From Thiocapsa rosea (lineage in GTDB: Bacteria; Pseudomonadota; Gammaproteobacteria; Chromatiales; Chromatiaceae), in contig NZ_RBXL01000001.1 of assembly GCF_003634315.1 (NCBI RefSeq), positions 3,762,501 to 3,826,500 of the forward strand: a stretch of 64,000 nt of DNA, given 5' to 3'. The position numbers and the translations under genes are program-made. Each line of letters begins with the position of its first letter. Position 1 is the first letter of the stretch. A model generated the notes under the pieces. The model was given only the letters and a program-made list of their open reading frames with translations, ran no database searches and was not told the origin of the DNA. This document shows positions 8,144-17,077 of the stretch, piece by piece.

Positions 8144-11100
8144 ATGTCGGGACATGACGAAGCCGCGTTCGAGACTGCCATCGAGACCGGCCTGACGAGC
8201 GCGGGTGGTTACGAGAAGCGCAGTCCGAAGGACTACGATGAGTCGCTGGCTCTCTTCCCCGAGGATGTTACCGGCTTCCTAAGAGACAGCCAGCCGGCCA
8301 GATGGGAGGCGCTGGAGGCGCTGCTCGGGGCGAAGACCGCGACGACCGTGCTCGAGAGTTTGTCGAAGGAGTTGGAGCTCAAGGGCACGCTCCATGTCCT
8401 GAGGCACGGGTTCAAGTGCTACGGCAAGACCTTCCGAATGGCCTTTTTTCGCCCGAACACCCGCATGAATCCCGATGCGGCGAAGAGCTACGCGAAGAAC
8501 CGGTTGACCATCACCCGGCAGGTCGGCTTTACCTCTGTCATGAAGAAAGCGGATGGCCCTAATGGAAATAGGCACCGCCGCTGCATCATCGACGTGACCC
8601 TGGCTGTCAACGGCATCCCCGTCGTCACCGCCGAGTTGAAGAACCCGCTGACCGGACAGCGGGCCACCGATGCCGTGCGACAGTACGAGAGCGAGCGGGA
8701 CGAGCGCGATCTGCTCTTCGCATTCAAGAAGCGCGCCTTGGTCCACTTCGCCGTGGACCCGGACGAGGTTTGGATGACGACCCGACTGCAGGGCAAGGAG
8801 ACCCATTTCTTACCCTTCAACCGGGGCAACAACCATGGGGCGGGCAACCCGCCGGTGGAGGGGAACTGGAAGACCCATTACCTCTGGGACGAGGTGCTGC
8901 AGGCCGACAGCCTGTTGGAGATCCTGCAACGCTTCATGCATCTGGAAGTGAAGGAGAAGCAGGTTACGACCGAGAAGGGCGTGCGCACCGTGCGGAAGGA
9001 GACCATGATCTTTCCGCGCTACCACCAGCTCGACGCGGTGCGCAGGCTGGTCGCGCACGCCAAAGCCGATGGGGCGGGCCGGAATTACCTGATTCAGCAC
9101 TCGGCCGGCTCGGGCAAATCGAACTCCATCGCCTGGCTCGCGCACCGGCTGGCGAGCCTGCACGACGCACAGGACCAGAAGGTGTTTCACTCGGTGATCG
9201 TCGTGACCGACCGGCGTGTGCTGGATCAGCAGTTGCAGGCGACGATCTATCAGTTCGAGCACAAGACCGGGGTGGTCGAGAAGATCGACGAGGACACCCA
9301 GCAGCTCGCCCGTGCCCTGTCCCGGGGCACGCCCATCGTCATTACGACCATGCAGAAGTTTCCCTTCATCTCTCAGGCACTCTCGACGCTGGAGAAAAAC
9401 GGCGGCGGTGTGATGATCGACACGGCGGGCAAACGCTTCGCCGTCATCGTCGACGAGGCGCACTCGTCCCAGAGCGGCGAGACCGCCACTGCGTTGAAGG
9501 GCATGCTGAACAAGCACGGGATCGAGGCGGCCATTGCCGCCCAGCTCTCCGGGGAGGAGGACGACGACCTGTCGGACGAGGCCAGGGCAGCCGTGCTGCG
9601 CGATGCCCTGCAACGCACCCGGCAGCCGAACTTGAGTTTCTTCGCCTTCACGGCCACACCGAAGTTCAAGACCAAGGCCCTGTTCGATGAGCCAGGTCCG
9701 TCCGGCACGTCACCCTTCCACGAATACTCCATGCGGCAAGCCATCGAGGAGGGCTTTATCCTGGATGTGCTCCGGAACTACACCACCTACAAGCGCTTCT
9801 TCGGGCTGATCAAACAGATCGAGGATGATCCCGATGTGCCGCGCAAGAAGGCCGCGAAGGCCCTGACCCGTTACCTGGAGCTGCATCCGGTCAATATCGA
9901 GCAGGTCGTTTCCGTCATCGTCGAGCATTTCCGGCTCTATGTGATGCATGAGCTTGGCGGGCGCGCGAAGGCAATGGTGGTCACGGGGTCCCGCCTTGCC
10001 GCCGTGAAGTACAAGCTCGCCTTCGACCGCTACATCAAAGCGCAGGGCTACAGCGGCATTCGCTCGCTGGTGGCCTTCTCGGGCACGGTCGAGGACCCGG
10101 ACGCCCCGGATCGTCCTATACCGAGGTGGCGATGAACGGCGGATTGGCCGAGAGCGAGCTGCCCGAAACCTTCGAGCGCGACGCTTATCGGGTTCTCCTG
10201 GTCGCTGAAAAGTATCAGACCGGCTTCGACCAGCCCTTGTTGCAGACGATGTACGTGGTGAAGCGACTGGCCGGTGTTCAGGCGGTGCAGACCCTCTCGC
10301 GCCTCAACCGCATCGCGCCCGGCAAGTCGCGCACCCTCGTGCTCGATTTTGCCAACGAGGAGGACGACATCCATCAGGCGTTCAAGCCCTACTATGAGAC
10401 GACGCCTGTAGGCGAGAATGCCGATCCGCAGCGCCTGTCGGAACTGCAGCACCGCCTGCTGGAATGGGCAATCTTCACGCCCGCCGATGTGACCGCCTTC
10501 GCCGAGGTCTGGTACCGCGGCAAGCGCGACCACTCGGCGAGCGATCATAAAGTGATGAATGCCGTGCTCGATGCCGTCGTGCAGCGTTTCCAGGAACGGG
10601 GGGAAGACGAACGCGAGGAGTTTCGCGGCCAGTTGACGGCCTATCGAAATCTCTACGCCTTCCTGTCGCAGATCATCCCCTACCAGGACAGCGATCTCGA
10701 GCGGCTCTATGCCTTCGTGCGGAACCTGTTGGCGAAGCTCCCGTCGCCGGGTGATGGCCGGGGATTCGTGCTGGATGACGAGGTGGCCCTGCGGTTCTTC
10801 CGGCTCCAGCAGATGACCGAGGGCTCCATCGACCTTGCGCAGGGCGAGATCTATCCGCTGAAGGGGCCGACCGATGTCGGCACGGGCGGCGTCAGGGACG
10901 AGGACGTTGCGCTGTCGAGTTTGATCGACCGACTCAACGAGCGCTTCGGCACCGATTTCGCCGAGGCGGATCAGTTGTTCTTCGACCAGATTCGGGCCTC
11001 GGCGGAGCACGACGAGACAATCGCCGAGGCGGCCCGAGCCAACAACTTCACGAACTTCGCGGCCTATCTGGATCGCATGCTGGACGAGTTGTTCATCGCA

Positions 11101-11226
11101 CGCATGGAGGGCAACGAGGAGATTTTCTCGCGGGTGATGACGGACACCAAGTTCCGCTCGGCGGCACATGAGCACCTGGCGCGTGAGATCTTCCGCCGTG
11201 TACGAGGCCAAGACGAAGCGCACTGA
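8144..11226 (+). pseudogene. hsdR: Type I restriction endonuclease subunit HsdR, frameshifted
   Basis: Motor and nuclease subunit of the type I system. The first frame (8144-10135) has the nuclease core with ELK at residues 164-166 (VVTAELKNPLTG), Walker A in HSAGSGKSNSI, the DEAH box in VIVDEAHSSQSGE and the FFAFTATPKFKTK motif III. The remaining helicase motifs (YQTGFDQPLLQTMYVVK, QTLSRLNRI) and the C-terminal helical domain are in another frame (10126-11226). The switch falls at about 10106-10112. One missing G there would restore DAPGSSYTEVAMNGG. No slippery site is present, so this is a real mutation or an assembly error. Intact length would be about 1027 residues. Confidence 0.88.
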
Positions 11227-11260
11227 ACGAAGCGTCGTGCTGCGCTTTCGACGTCGCCTC

Positions 11261-11306
11261 GGCAAGATCTGTTCGTGTGCCTTGGCAAGATCTGTTCGTG
11301 TGCCTT
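11261..11306. repeat. 23-bp tandem duplication
   Basis: Two perfect copies of a 23-bp unit beginning GGCAAGATCTGTTCG, at 11261-11283 and 11284-11306, followed by a partial third start. It lies in the gap between the hsdR remnant and the EF-G-like gene, perhaps marking the edge of the restriction island. Confidence 0.9.
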
Positions 11307-11421
11307 GGCTGCGTGCCACCGCGGAGCGGGTGTTACGAGTTCCTTGAGGTTGGGATGGTCGTTCGTTCTAGTGGACGACGAGGCCGCCGGGAGGTCCGGA
11401 GCCTCGATTCTCGTGGTAGGG

Positions 11422-11450
11422 CACGGACCGACGCCGAGCGCCGGTCCGTG
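11422..11450 (-). terminator. Hairpin just after the EF-G-like gene
   Basis: Perfect 9-bp inverted repeat CACGGACCG/CGGTCCGTG around an 11-nt loop, 9 bp beyond the stop of the minus-strand gene. No U-tract follows on the minus strand, so it is a candidate 3'-end hairpin but not a classical intrinsic terminator. Confidence 0.45.
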
Positions 11451-11458
11451 TGGGCGGG

Positions 11459-13504
11459 TCAGTCTTCCGCGCGTTGGTAGGCGTCGGCGAGCTGCTTTTG
11501 AATGGTGGCGGGGACCGCGTCGTAATGGCTGAGCTCGATGCTGTAGGTGCCTTCACCGCCGGTGAGGGCCTTCAGGCGTGCATCGTAGCCGTTGAGTTCC
11601 GCGAGCGGGACCTCGCCCTCGATGACGATCCGACCGCGGCTCTTGCTGTCGCTGCCGTTGATGCGGCCGCGGCGGCTGGAGAGGTCGCCTGCGAGGTCGC
11701 CCATCGCGGTGCCTTGGGCGGTGATCCGGATCTTGACGATCGGCTCGAGAAGGGCCGGGCGGGCCTTCTCCACAGCCTCGATGAACGCCTTGCGCCCTGC
11801 CGTCGAGAAGGCGATGTCTTTGGAGTCGACGGGGTGGAACTTGCCGTCGTAGACCGTGACGCGGATATCGTGCATCGGAAAGCCGGCGATGGCGCCTTCT
11901 TCGAGCACTTGGCGCACGCCTTTTTCGATCGACGGAATGAAGTTGTTCGGGATCACGCCTCCAACGACGGCATCGACGAACTCGAAGCCGGCGCCGCGCT
12001 CCATCGGCTCCACCCGCAGATAGACCTCGCCGAACTGTCCGGCGCCGCCGGTTTGTTTTTTGTGGCGATGATGTCCCTCGGCAGGGGCCGTGATGGTCTC
12101 GCGGTAAGGGATGCTCGGCGGATGGCTCTCGACCTCGACATGGTACTGCTCGGCAAGTCTGCGCAAGAGCACGCGTAGATGCAGCTCGCCGAGTCCGCGC
12201 ATGACCGTCTCGTTTGCGGCGGCGTTGTGCTCGACGTGGAAGCAGGGGTCTTCGGATTCGAGCTTGTGCAGGGCATCGGTCAGCTTTTGCTCGTCGCCGC
12301 GTTTGGTTGGGTGGATCGCGAGACCGAACAGCGGAACGGGGCACTCCAGGCTCGAGAGGTGGAAATGGTCCTCCTCGTGCGAGTCGTGCAGGACGGCGTC
12401 GAAATGGATGTCGTCGATGCGGGAAACCGCCAGGATATCGCCGGGAACGCCTTCGGGGACCTCGATCTGCTCGGCGCCGTGGAGTCGATATAGATGGTTG
12501 ACCTTGAACGGCTTGCGGGCGTCGCCGATGTAGAGCTGGCTTTGCGCCGTGATGCGTCCCTGGTGGATACGGAAGATCCCGAGCTTGCCGCGGAACGGAT
12601 CGTTGATGATCTTGAAGACGTGCGCGATGGCGTGCTTGCCGGGGTCCGGATCAACGGTGACAGGCGTCATGTCGGCACCTTCGCCCTTGAGGAAGGGCGG
12701 GGGATTACCTTCCGAGGGATTCGGCATCAGGCGCGTGATGATCTCGATGAGCTCGTTGATGCCGGCCCCGGTCGTTGCCGACACGTAACAGATCGGGATC
12801 AGGTGGGCCTCGCGCAGCGCCGCCTCGAAGGGGTCATGCAGTTGATCGGGCTTGAGCTCCTGGCCCTGCTCGAGATAGATCTCCATCAAGGCTTCGTCGA
12901 CCTCGACCACTTGGTCGATAATCCGGCTGTGGGCCTCGGCGACCGATGAGAAGTCGGCACCTTCGCCGCTCGGCTGGAAGAAGCAGTCGATGACCCGCTG
13001 GCCGCCTTCGGCAGGCAGGTTGATCGGAAGACATTCGGCGCCGAAGGTCTCGCGGATTTGATCGGTCAGTTGGGCCAGGTCGACCTCGGGCGCGTCGATC
13101 TGACTGACGATGATCATTCGGCAGAGATTGCGGTTGTCGGCCGCCTTCATCATCCGCAGGGTCATCGGCTCGATCCCGGACTGCGCATTGATGACGATCG
13201 CAGCGGTCTCGACGGCCGGCAAGACCGAAATGGAGCGTCCCAGGAAATCCGGATACCCGGGGGTGTCGATCAGGTTGACATGCTTTTCGTGTGCGTCGAA
13301 GCTGGTGATGGAGGCGTCCAGGGAGTGGAGCAGCTCCTTCTCCATCGGATCGAAGTCGCAGACCGTGGTCCCTTTGGTCACGTTGCCGGGTGTCGAGATC
13401 ACTCCGGTCGCGGCGAGCAGCGCTTCGACCAGCGTGGTCTTGCCGGATCCGGCGTGACCGACCAGGGCAATGTTGCGGACGTCCTCGGCGTTGTAATCAG
13501 ACAT
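11459..13504 (-). CDS. EF-G-like translation GTPase (second elongation factor G-type protein)
   Basis: 681-residue GTPase with the five-domain EF-G layout. The G1 motif is GHAGSGKT at residues 16-23 and G3 is DTPGYPDF at 81-88, where canonical EF-G has DTPGHVDF. The G4 position (residues 135-138) reads SQID instead of NKxD, which is unusual. Later segments GGAGQFGEVYLRVEP and the C-terminal EF-G fold are intact. Such proteins accompany the ribosomal-operon EF-G in many bacteria and their exact role is unclear. No str operon is nearby, which supports the paralogue reading. Confidence 0.88.
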   Translation of the reverse strand: MSDYNAEDVRNIALVGHAGSGKTTLVEALLAATGVISTPGNVTKGTTVCDFDPMEKELLHSLDASITSFDAHEKHVNLIDTPGYPDFLGRSISVLPAVETAAIVINAQSGIEPMTLRMMKAADNRNLCRMIIVSQIDAPEVDLAQLTDQIRETFGAECLPINLPAEGGQRVIDCFFQPSGEGADFSSVAEAHSRIIDQVVEVDEALMEIYLEQGQELKPDQLHDPFEAALREAHLIPICYVSATTGAGINELIEIITRLMPNPSEGNPPPFLKGEGADMTPVTVDPDPGKHAIAHVFKIINDPFRGKLGIFRIHQGRITAQSQLYIGDARKPFKVNHLYRLHGAEQIEVPEGVPGDILAVSRIDDIHFDAVLHDSHEEDHFHLSSLECPVPLFGLAIHPTKRGDEQKLTDALHKLESEDPCFHVEHNAAANETVMRGLGELHLRVLLRRLAEQYHVEVESHPPSIPYRETITAPAEGHHRHKKQTGGAGQFGEVYLRVEPMERGAGFEFVDAVVGGVIPNNFIPSIEKGVRQVLEEGAIAGFPMHDIRVTVYDGKFHPVDSKDIAFSTAGRKAFIEAVEKARPALLEPIVKIRITAQGTAMGDLAGDLSSRRGRINGSDSKSRGRIVIEGEVPLAELNGYDARLKALTGGEGTYSIELSHYDAVPATIQKQLADAYQRAED

Positions 13505-13950
13505 CGGTGATCCTGTAGTGGCGTTTGGGAGAGGTGCGGGGCGTCGTTCGGCTTCCCGTCGAGGTGTATTGACGGGGCGAAATTATACCGTAACTCGGGT
13601 GTCACCCTGATTGGGGATCGGGCGGAATTCGCGTCTCGGCCTGTCGCGGATCAATTTGCAAGCCGGATTTGCAGGCCAAAAAAAGGCGGCCGATCGGCCG
13701 CCGAAGGACGCACAGCTATTGAGAGGAAGAGCGATTTCGAGGCGATCGTGTCCGCCTGTCCGGACGAATCGATCTCTGGTCTCGACTGTCTGTATTCGCG
13801 CTATCCTAAATAAGGGATCCGAGAGCGTGGGCTCGATCGATGTCGCCGAGCGACTTCCGCTCGGTTTAAACGCCATGACCCGAATCGTTGTCGAAACGAG
13901 AGGACGGGGCGCTGATGCCCTTAGGTTAGCACATCTGTGGAGACGAAAAG
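13505..13950. other. Intergenic region with a -10-like site and an orphan terminator
   Basis: No credible protein gene in 446 bp. A perfect TATAAT on the minus strand (13582-13587), 78 nt upstream of the EF-G-like gene, could be its -10, but no convincing -35 is spaced correctly. The minus-strand terminator at 13678-13702 has no protein gene upstream of it. Confidence 0.5.
13678..13702 (-). terminator. Intrinsic terminator, minus strand, with no upstream gene
   Basis: The 18-bp perfect palindrome GGCGGCCGATCGGCCGCC (13685-13702) is followed on the minus strand by seven T residues (13684 to 13678). This is a textbook GC stem with U-tract. The stretch 13703-13950, which would feed it, contains no protein gene, and the next gene to the right runs the other way. 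Confidence 0.75.
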
Positions 13951-14424
13951 ATGTCAATGGTTCTGAAATCGGACGCCTTTGTCGACGGAGCGCGCATCCC
14001 GGTACGCTATACCTGCGAGGGTGACGACATCTCGCCGCCTCTGTCCTGGGCGAGTCTTCCCGAAGGTACCGCGAGCCTGGTCTTGATCGTGGATGATCCG
14101 GATGCCCCGGATCCCGCCGCTCCGCGGATGGTCTGGGATCATTGGATCCTCTATAACCTGCCGCCCGATGCCGTGCTCGCCGAAGGAATGACCTCCGATC
14201 GTCTTCCCCCGGGGACCGGCGAGGGGATCAACAGTTGGGGCCGGGTCGGCTATGGCGGGCCTTGCCCGCCGATCGGCTGTCACCGCTATTTCCATTGTCT
14301 TTTCGCGCTCGATGTCCGCCTGCCGAGCGAGCTGGGAAACCCGACCAAGGATGAACTCCTGCTGGCCATGGACGAGCACATCCTCGACCATACCGAGCTG
14401 GTCGGCATCTACGAGAAGCGTTAA
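13951..14424 (+). CDS. YbhB/YbcL family PEBP-like protein
   Basis: 157-residue phosphatidylethanolamine-binding-protein family member, also called Raf kinase inhibitor-like. Ligand-pocket signatures are visible: VDDPDAPDP near residue 47 and GCHRYFHCLFALD near residue 110 (family GxHRYxFxLYALD). No signal peptide, so it is probably cytoplasmic. Its in vivo ligand is unknown. The ATG at 13951 fits the family start (MSMVLKSDAFVDG). The stop is followed at once by the paired repeats at 14429-14620, and the ccm operon converges on it from the other side. Confidence 0.92.
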   Translation: MSMVLKSDAFVDGARIPVRYTCEGDDISPPLSWASLPEGTASLVLIVDDPDAPDPAAPRMVWDHWILYNLPPDAVLAEGMTSDRLPPGTGEGINSWGRVGYGGPCPPIGCHRYFHCLFALDVRLPSELGNPTKDELLLAMDEHILDHTELVGIYEKR

Positions 14425-14428
14425 ACCG

Positions 14429-14620
14429 TTAAACCGCGTCTTGGAGCGACACGCGAGGATTTCAGGTGATGATGCGTCGCGGCGACACGCAAGGGGTGCA
14501 GCGGACGCGGTTTAAATGAATTTTTTTAATTTTCTAAACCGCGTCTACTGTAAGGTCTTTGGGTCGATGCGAGGTCGAGGTCAGGCGGAACCGGCGCTTG
14601 TCGCGCCGGACGCGGTTTAG
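14429..14620. repeat. Pair of TAAACCGCG-ended palindromic elements (classes C and D)
   Basis: Two 87-bp elements, 14429-14515 and 14534-14620, separated by an 18-bp A/T-rich spacer. Each has inverted ends TAAACCGCGTC/GACGCGGTTTA. Their interiors resemble neither each other nor the A, B or E classes found elsewhere in the window. The pair lies between convergent ybhB and ccmI. Confidence 0.92.
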
Positions 14621-14625
14621 TGGGT

Positions 14626-15993
14626 TTAGGGCCTGATACGGTCGATGACGACGGCGACTTGCGTCTTTCCGGCGCTGTCGATCGGCCCGCTTTCGCCTTC
14701 GAGGTCGCCTGGTTGCGGTGTCGCTTGGCCGCTTTTGGCCACGCGTGCGCCGATCATGACCTGCGGAAAGGCCGAGAGACTCATTTCGGGCATCATGGCC
14801 ATGCTGTCGTCGAGGGTCACGCGGGTCGGCAGGTCCTTGACCTGAACGCGCTGGACGGCGAGTGGCATCGGCGGGCCGGCGACGGCGCGCGCGAAGACGA
14901 ATACGATGTCGTCCGGCGCCGCACCGGCCGATATGGCTTGATCCAGGCTCACGTCGGCGGTGACCGATGCGGCCGCAACCGGCTCGGATGCTGGCCCGGA
15001 TGCCGACTCGGAGGCGGGCGCTGCGGTCTCTGACGGCTGCGCTGCGGGTTGTGCCGCCTGTTCCGTTCCTTCGGGCGTCGCCGCAGAGGAGGCTGTTTCG
15101 GCAGCAGCGTCCGGCGCCGGCGCACCCGCACGCGTCCTCGCCTCCGTGATCATCGTGCGCATGTCTACAGCGTCCTCAGACGCGGGGTCCATCTCGTCGA
15201 GGATACGCTGCCATGCGGTCGCCGCGGCGGTGTATTGCCCGCGTTGGTAATAGAGCATCCCCGACAGCCAGCGGGCGCTGGCGTTGTCGGGCTCGACCTC
15301 GAGGACGCGCTCGATCAACGCAGCCGGCTCGCCTTCCAGGCTGTTGTTGTTGTTCGCGGCCGTGGCCTCGGCGAAGGCTAGCATCACATCCGGGCGCTCC
15401 GGGGCCAACGCATAAGCCTTCGAGACGGCGTCGAGTGCCTGCCCCGGACGGCGCATGGTGAAGTAGGTCCGGCCGATCATCAACCATCCATCGACGTTGT
15501 TCGGATCCTCGGCCAAACGCTCCTCGAGACGCTGGACCAAGACCTCGAGCGGCGGGAGCTCCTCGCCATTGGGTCCGATCAGGGTCTGTGGTGTCTCGCC
15601 GCGCAGTGCGACACCCTCGAAGCGCTCGATGATCTCGCGGTTGCCGATCTCGTTGTAGATCAGCACCGCCGATGTCGGCACCGCCACGGCCAGCACGAGC
15701 GCCATCCAGCGGCCGCCGGAAGGACCGCGACGGCCCGAGGCAGCGATCTCGCCCGGGATGTCGCGCAGCAGATCCCGTTCCAGATCGCGTCGTGCCGCGG
15801 CGTACTGATCCTGTTCGAGAAAGCCACCGGCGAGGTCGGCATCGAGCTCCTGCAGGCGCTGCTTGAAGACCGTGAGGTTCAGCTCGTCCTGCTCGGGTGC
15901 TTCGTTCGTCTGCTCGGGTTGCAGCAGGGGCAGGGCGACATAAAACAACGCCAGGCCTATGAGCCCGGCGGTCAAAATCCAGAAGATGATCAT
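14626..15993 (-). CDS. ccmI: Cytochrome c biogenesis protein CcmI
   Basis: 455-residue membrane protein that acts as apocytochrome c chaperone in System I, presenting apoprotein to the CcmFH haem lyase. Two N-terminal transmembrane helices (IIFWILTAGLIGLALFYVA, and WMALVLAVAVPTSAVLIYN near residue 100) bracket a cytoplasmic loop. The periplasmic part has TPR helices (VDGWLMIGRTYFTMRRPGQA), an Ala/Pro/Glu-rich linker and a C-terminal domain, as in fused CcmI types. The start at 15993 overlaps the ccmH stop by 4 bp; a longer upstream frame belongs to the ccmH region out of phase. Confidence 0.93.
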   Translation of the reverse strand: MIIFWILTAGLIGLALFYVALPLLQPEQTNEAPEQDELNLTVFKQRLQELDADLAGGFLEQDQYAAARRDLERDLLRDIPGEIAASGRRGPSGGRWMALVLAVAVPTSAVLIYNEIGNREIIERFEGVALRGETPQTLIGPNGEELPPLEVLVQRLEERLAEDPNNVDGWLMIGRTYFTMRRPGQALDAVSKAYALAPERPDVMLAFAEATAANNNNSLEGEPAALIERVLEVEPDNASARWLSGMLYYQRGQYTAAATAWQRILDEMDPASEDAVDMRTMITEARTRAGAPAPDAAAETASSAATPEGTEQAAQPAAQPSETAAPASESASGPASEPVAAASVTADVSLDQAISAGAAPDDIVFVFARAVAGPPMPLAVQRVQVKDLPTRVTLDDSMAMMPEMSLSAFPQVMIGARVAKSGQATPQPGDLEGESGPIDSAGKTQVAVVIDRIRP

Positions 15994-16490
15994 TTGAGTT
16001 TTTCTTGGTTGTCGCCGCTGGCGGCGAGCAGTCGTTGGAGACGGGCGCGTTCGGCTTCGCTGAGATCCTCCTCGGCCTCGTCCTTCTTTCGCCCGAGCGT
16101 GCGGAAGAGCAGGTAGCCGCCCACGCCGAGGAAGATGAAGGGGCCGAACCAGAGGATATAGGTCGATGGCTTCATCGGAGGCTCGTAGAGCACGAAGTCG
16201 CCGTAGCGATCGACGAGGAAGGTCACGATCTCCTGATCGCTTTGCCCCTCGAGCATCATACGATAAACCTCTTCGCGCAGGTCCTGCGCCACACCGGCCT
16301 GAGAGCCGGCGAGCGACTCGTTTTGGCAGACCAGGCAGCGCAGCTTGGCGATCAGGTCGCGAAACGCCTCGTGTTGACCGGGTTGTTCGAACTTGAACTC
16401 TTCGAGCGTGTAGGCCGATGGTTGACCGAACGCCAGGATGCCGGCGATCAGCGCGAGGGACAACGACAGCTTGCGGACGCGATGAATCAT
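15990..16490 (-). CDS. ccmH: Cytochrome c maturation protein CcmH
   Basis: 166-residue periplasmic thioredox protein anchored in the membrane. It reduces the CXXCH cysteines of apocytochrome c and works with CcmF in haem ligation. A signal peptide (residues 1-23) is followed by the hallmark RCLVCQN (51-57) with both redox cysteines. A C-terminal membrane helix (YILWFGPFIFLGVGGYLLF) and a charged tail complete it. The ATG at 16490 overlaps the ccmG stop, showing translational coupling. This is the short one-domain CcmH, with the TPR part encoded separately as ccmI. Confidence 0.95.
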   Translation of the reverse strand: MIHRVRKLSLSLALIAGILAFGQPSAYTLEEFKFEQPGQHEAFRDLIAKLRCLVCQNESLAGSQAGVAQDLREEVYRMMLEGQSDQEIVTFLVDRYGDFVLYEPPMKPSTYILWFGPFIFLGVGGYLLFRTLGRKKDEAEEDLSEAERARLQRLLAASGDNQEKLK

Positions 16491-17077
16491 GATGACTGAG
16501 GTCTGTACTGCTCGACGATCGGGCGGATGGTGGTTTCCCAGACGTTGCGGTCGACCGGCCCGATGTGCTTGTAACGGATGATGCCTTCGCCGTCGACCAC
16601 GAAGGTTTCGGGGGCACCGTAGACGCCCCAGTGCAGACCATAGCGGTTGTCCGGATCGTAGGCGCTCACGACGTAGGGATTGCCGTAACGCCTGAGCATC
16701 TCGAGCGCCTCGGGTCTTGTGTCCTTCCAATTGAACCCGACGACCTGGACATCGTTGTTGCGTGCAATCTGCATCAGCTCGCCATGCTCCTGACGGCATG
16801 ACGGGCACCAAGAGGCCCAGACATTCACCAGCGAGACCTTCCCCATGAGGATCTCGTTGGTGACCATTCGGCTCGGGTCGTCCAGCGACTCGAGCTCGAA
16901 CACGGGTGCAGGCTTGTTCACGAGCGGCGAGGGGACCTTGCGCGGATCCAATTGCAGCCCGTAGAACAGCAGCGCGGCCAGTGCCATGAAGATGGCGAGC
17001 GGGATGAGCGCGCGCCGCTTCGCCTTTGTTGCCGCCTTTTTGGCCGCCGTTGTCGCTGAGGGGGTGGTCGTCGTCAT
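16487..17077 (-). CDS. ccmG: Thiol:disulfide interchange protein DsbE/CcmG
   Basis: 196-residue membrane-anchored thioredoxin-like protein that passes reductant from DsbD/CcdA to CcmH and apocytochrome c. An N-terminal anchor helix (LIPLAIFMALAALLFYG) precedes the thioredoxin fold with active site WCPSC (cysteines 91 and 94; usual form WCPTC). The family acidic insert GFNWKD and the cis-proline region GVYGAPETFVVD are present. It overlaps ccmF upstream and ccmH downstream by 4 bp each. Confidence 0.95.
   Translation of the reverse strand: MTTTTPSATTAAKKAATKAKRRALIPLAIFMALAALLFYGLQLDPRKVPSPLVNKPAPVFELESLDDPSRMVTNEILMGKVSLVNVWASWCPSCRQEHGELMQIARNNDVQVVGFNWKDTRPEALEMLRRYGNPYVVSAYDPDNRYGLHWGVYGAPETFVVDGEGIIRYKHIGPVDRNVWETTIRPIVEQYRPQSS

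Noticed and set aside
10095-10135. Programmed frameshift in hsdR
   Set aside because: No slippery heptamer or downstream stem at the junction; a one-base deletion explains the change better.
13611-14024. 137-codon plus-strand frame before ybhB
   Set aside because: Arg/Leu-rich composition with no family pattern, it overlaps ybhB out of frame and runs through a perfect terminator palindrome.
14626-16641. Long 671-codon version of CcmI
   Set aside because: The extension before 15993 overlaps ccmH and ccmG out of frame and is low-complexity; the ATG at 15993 begins the expected membrane helix and overlaps the ccmH stop.
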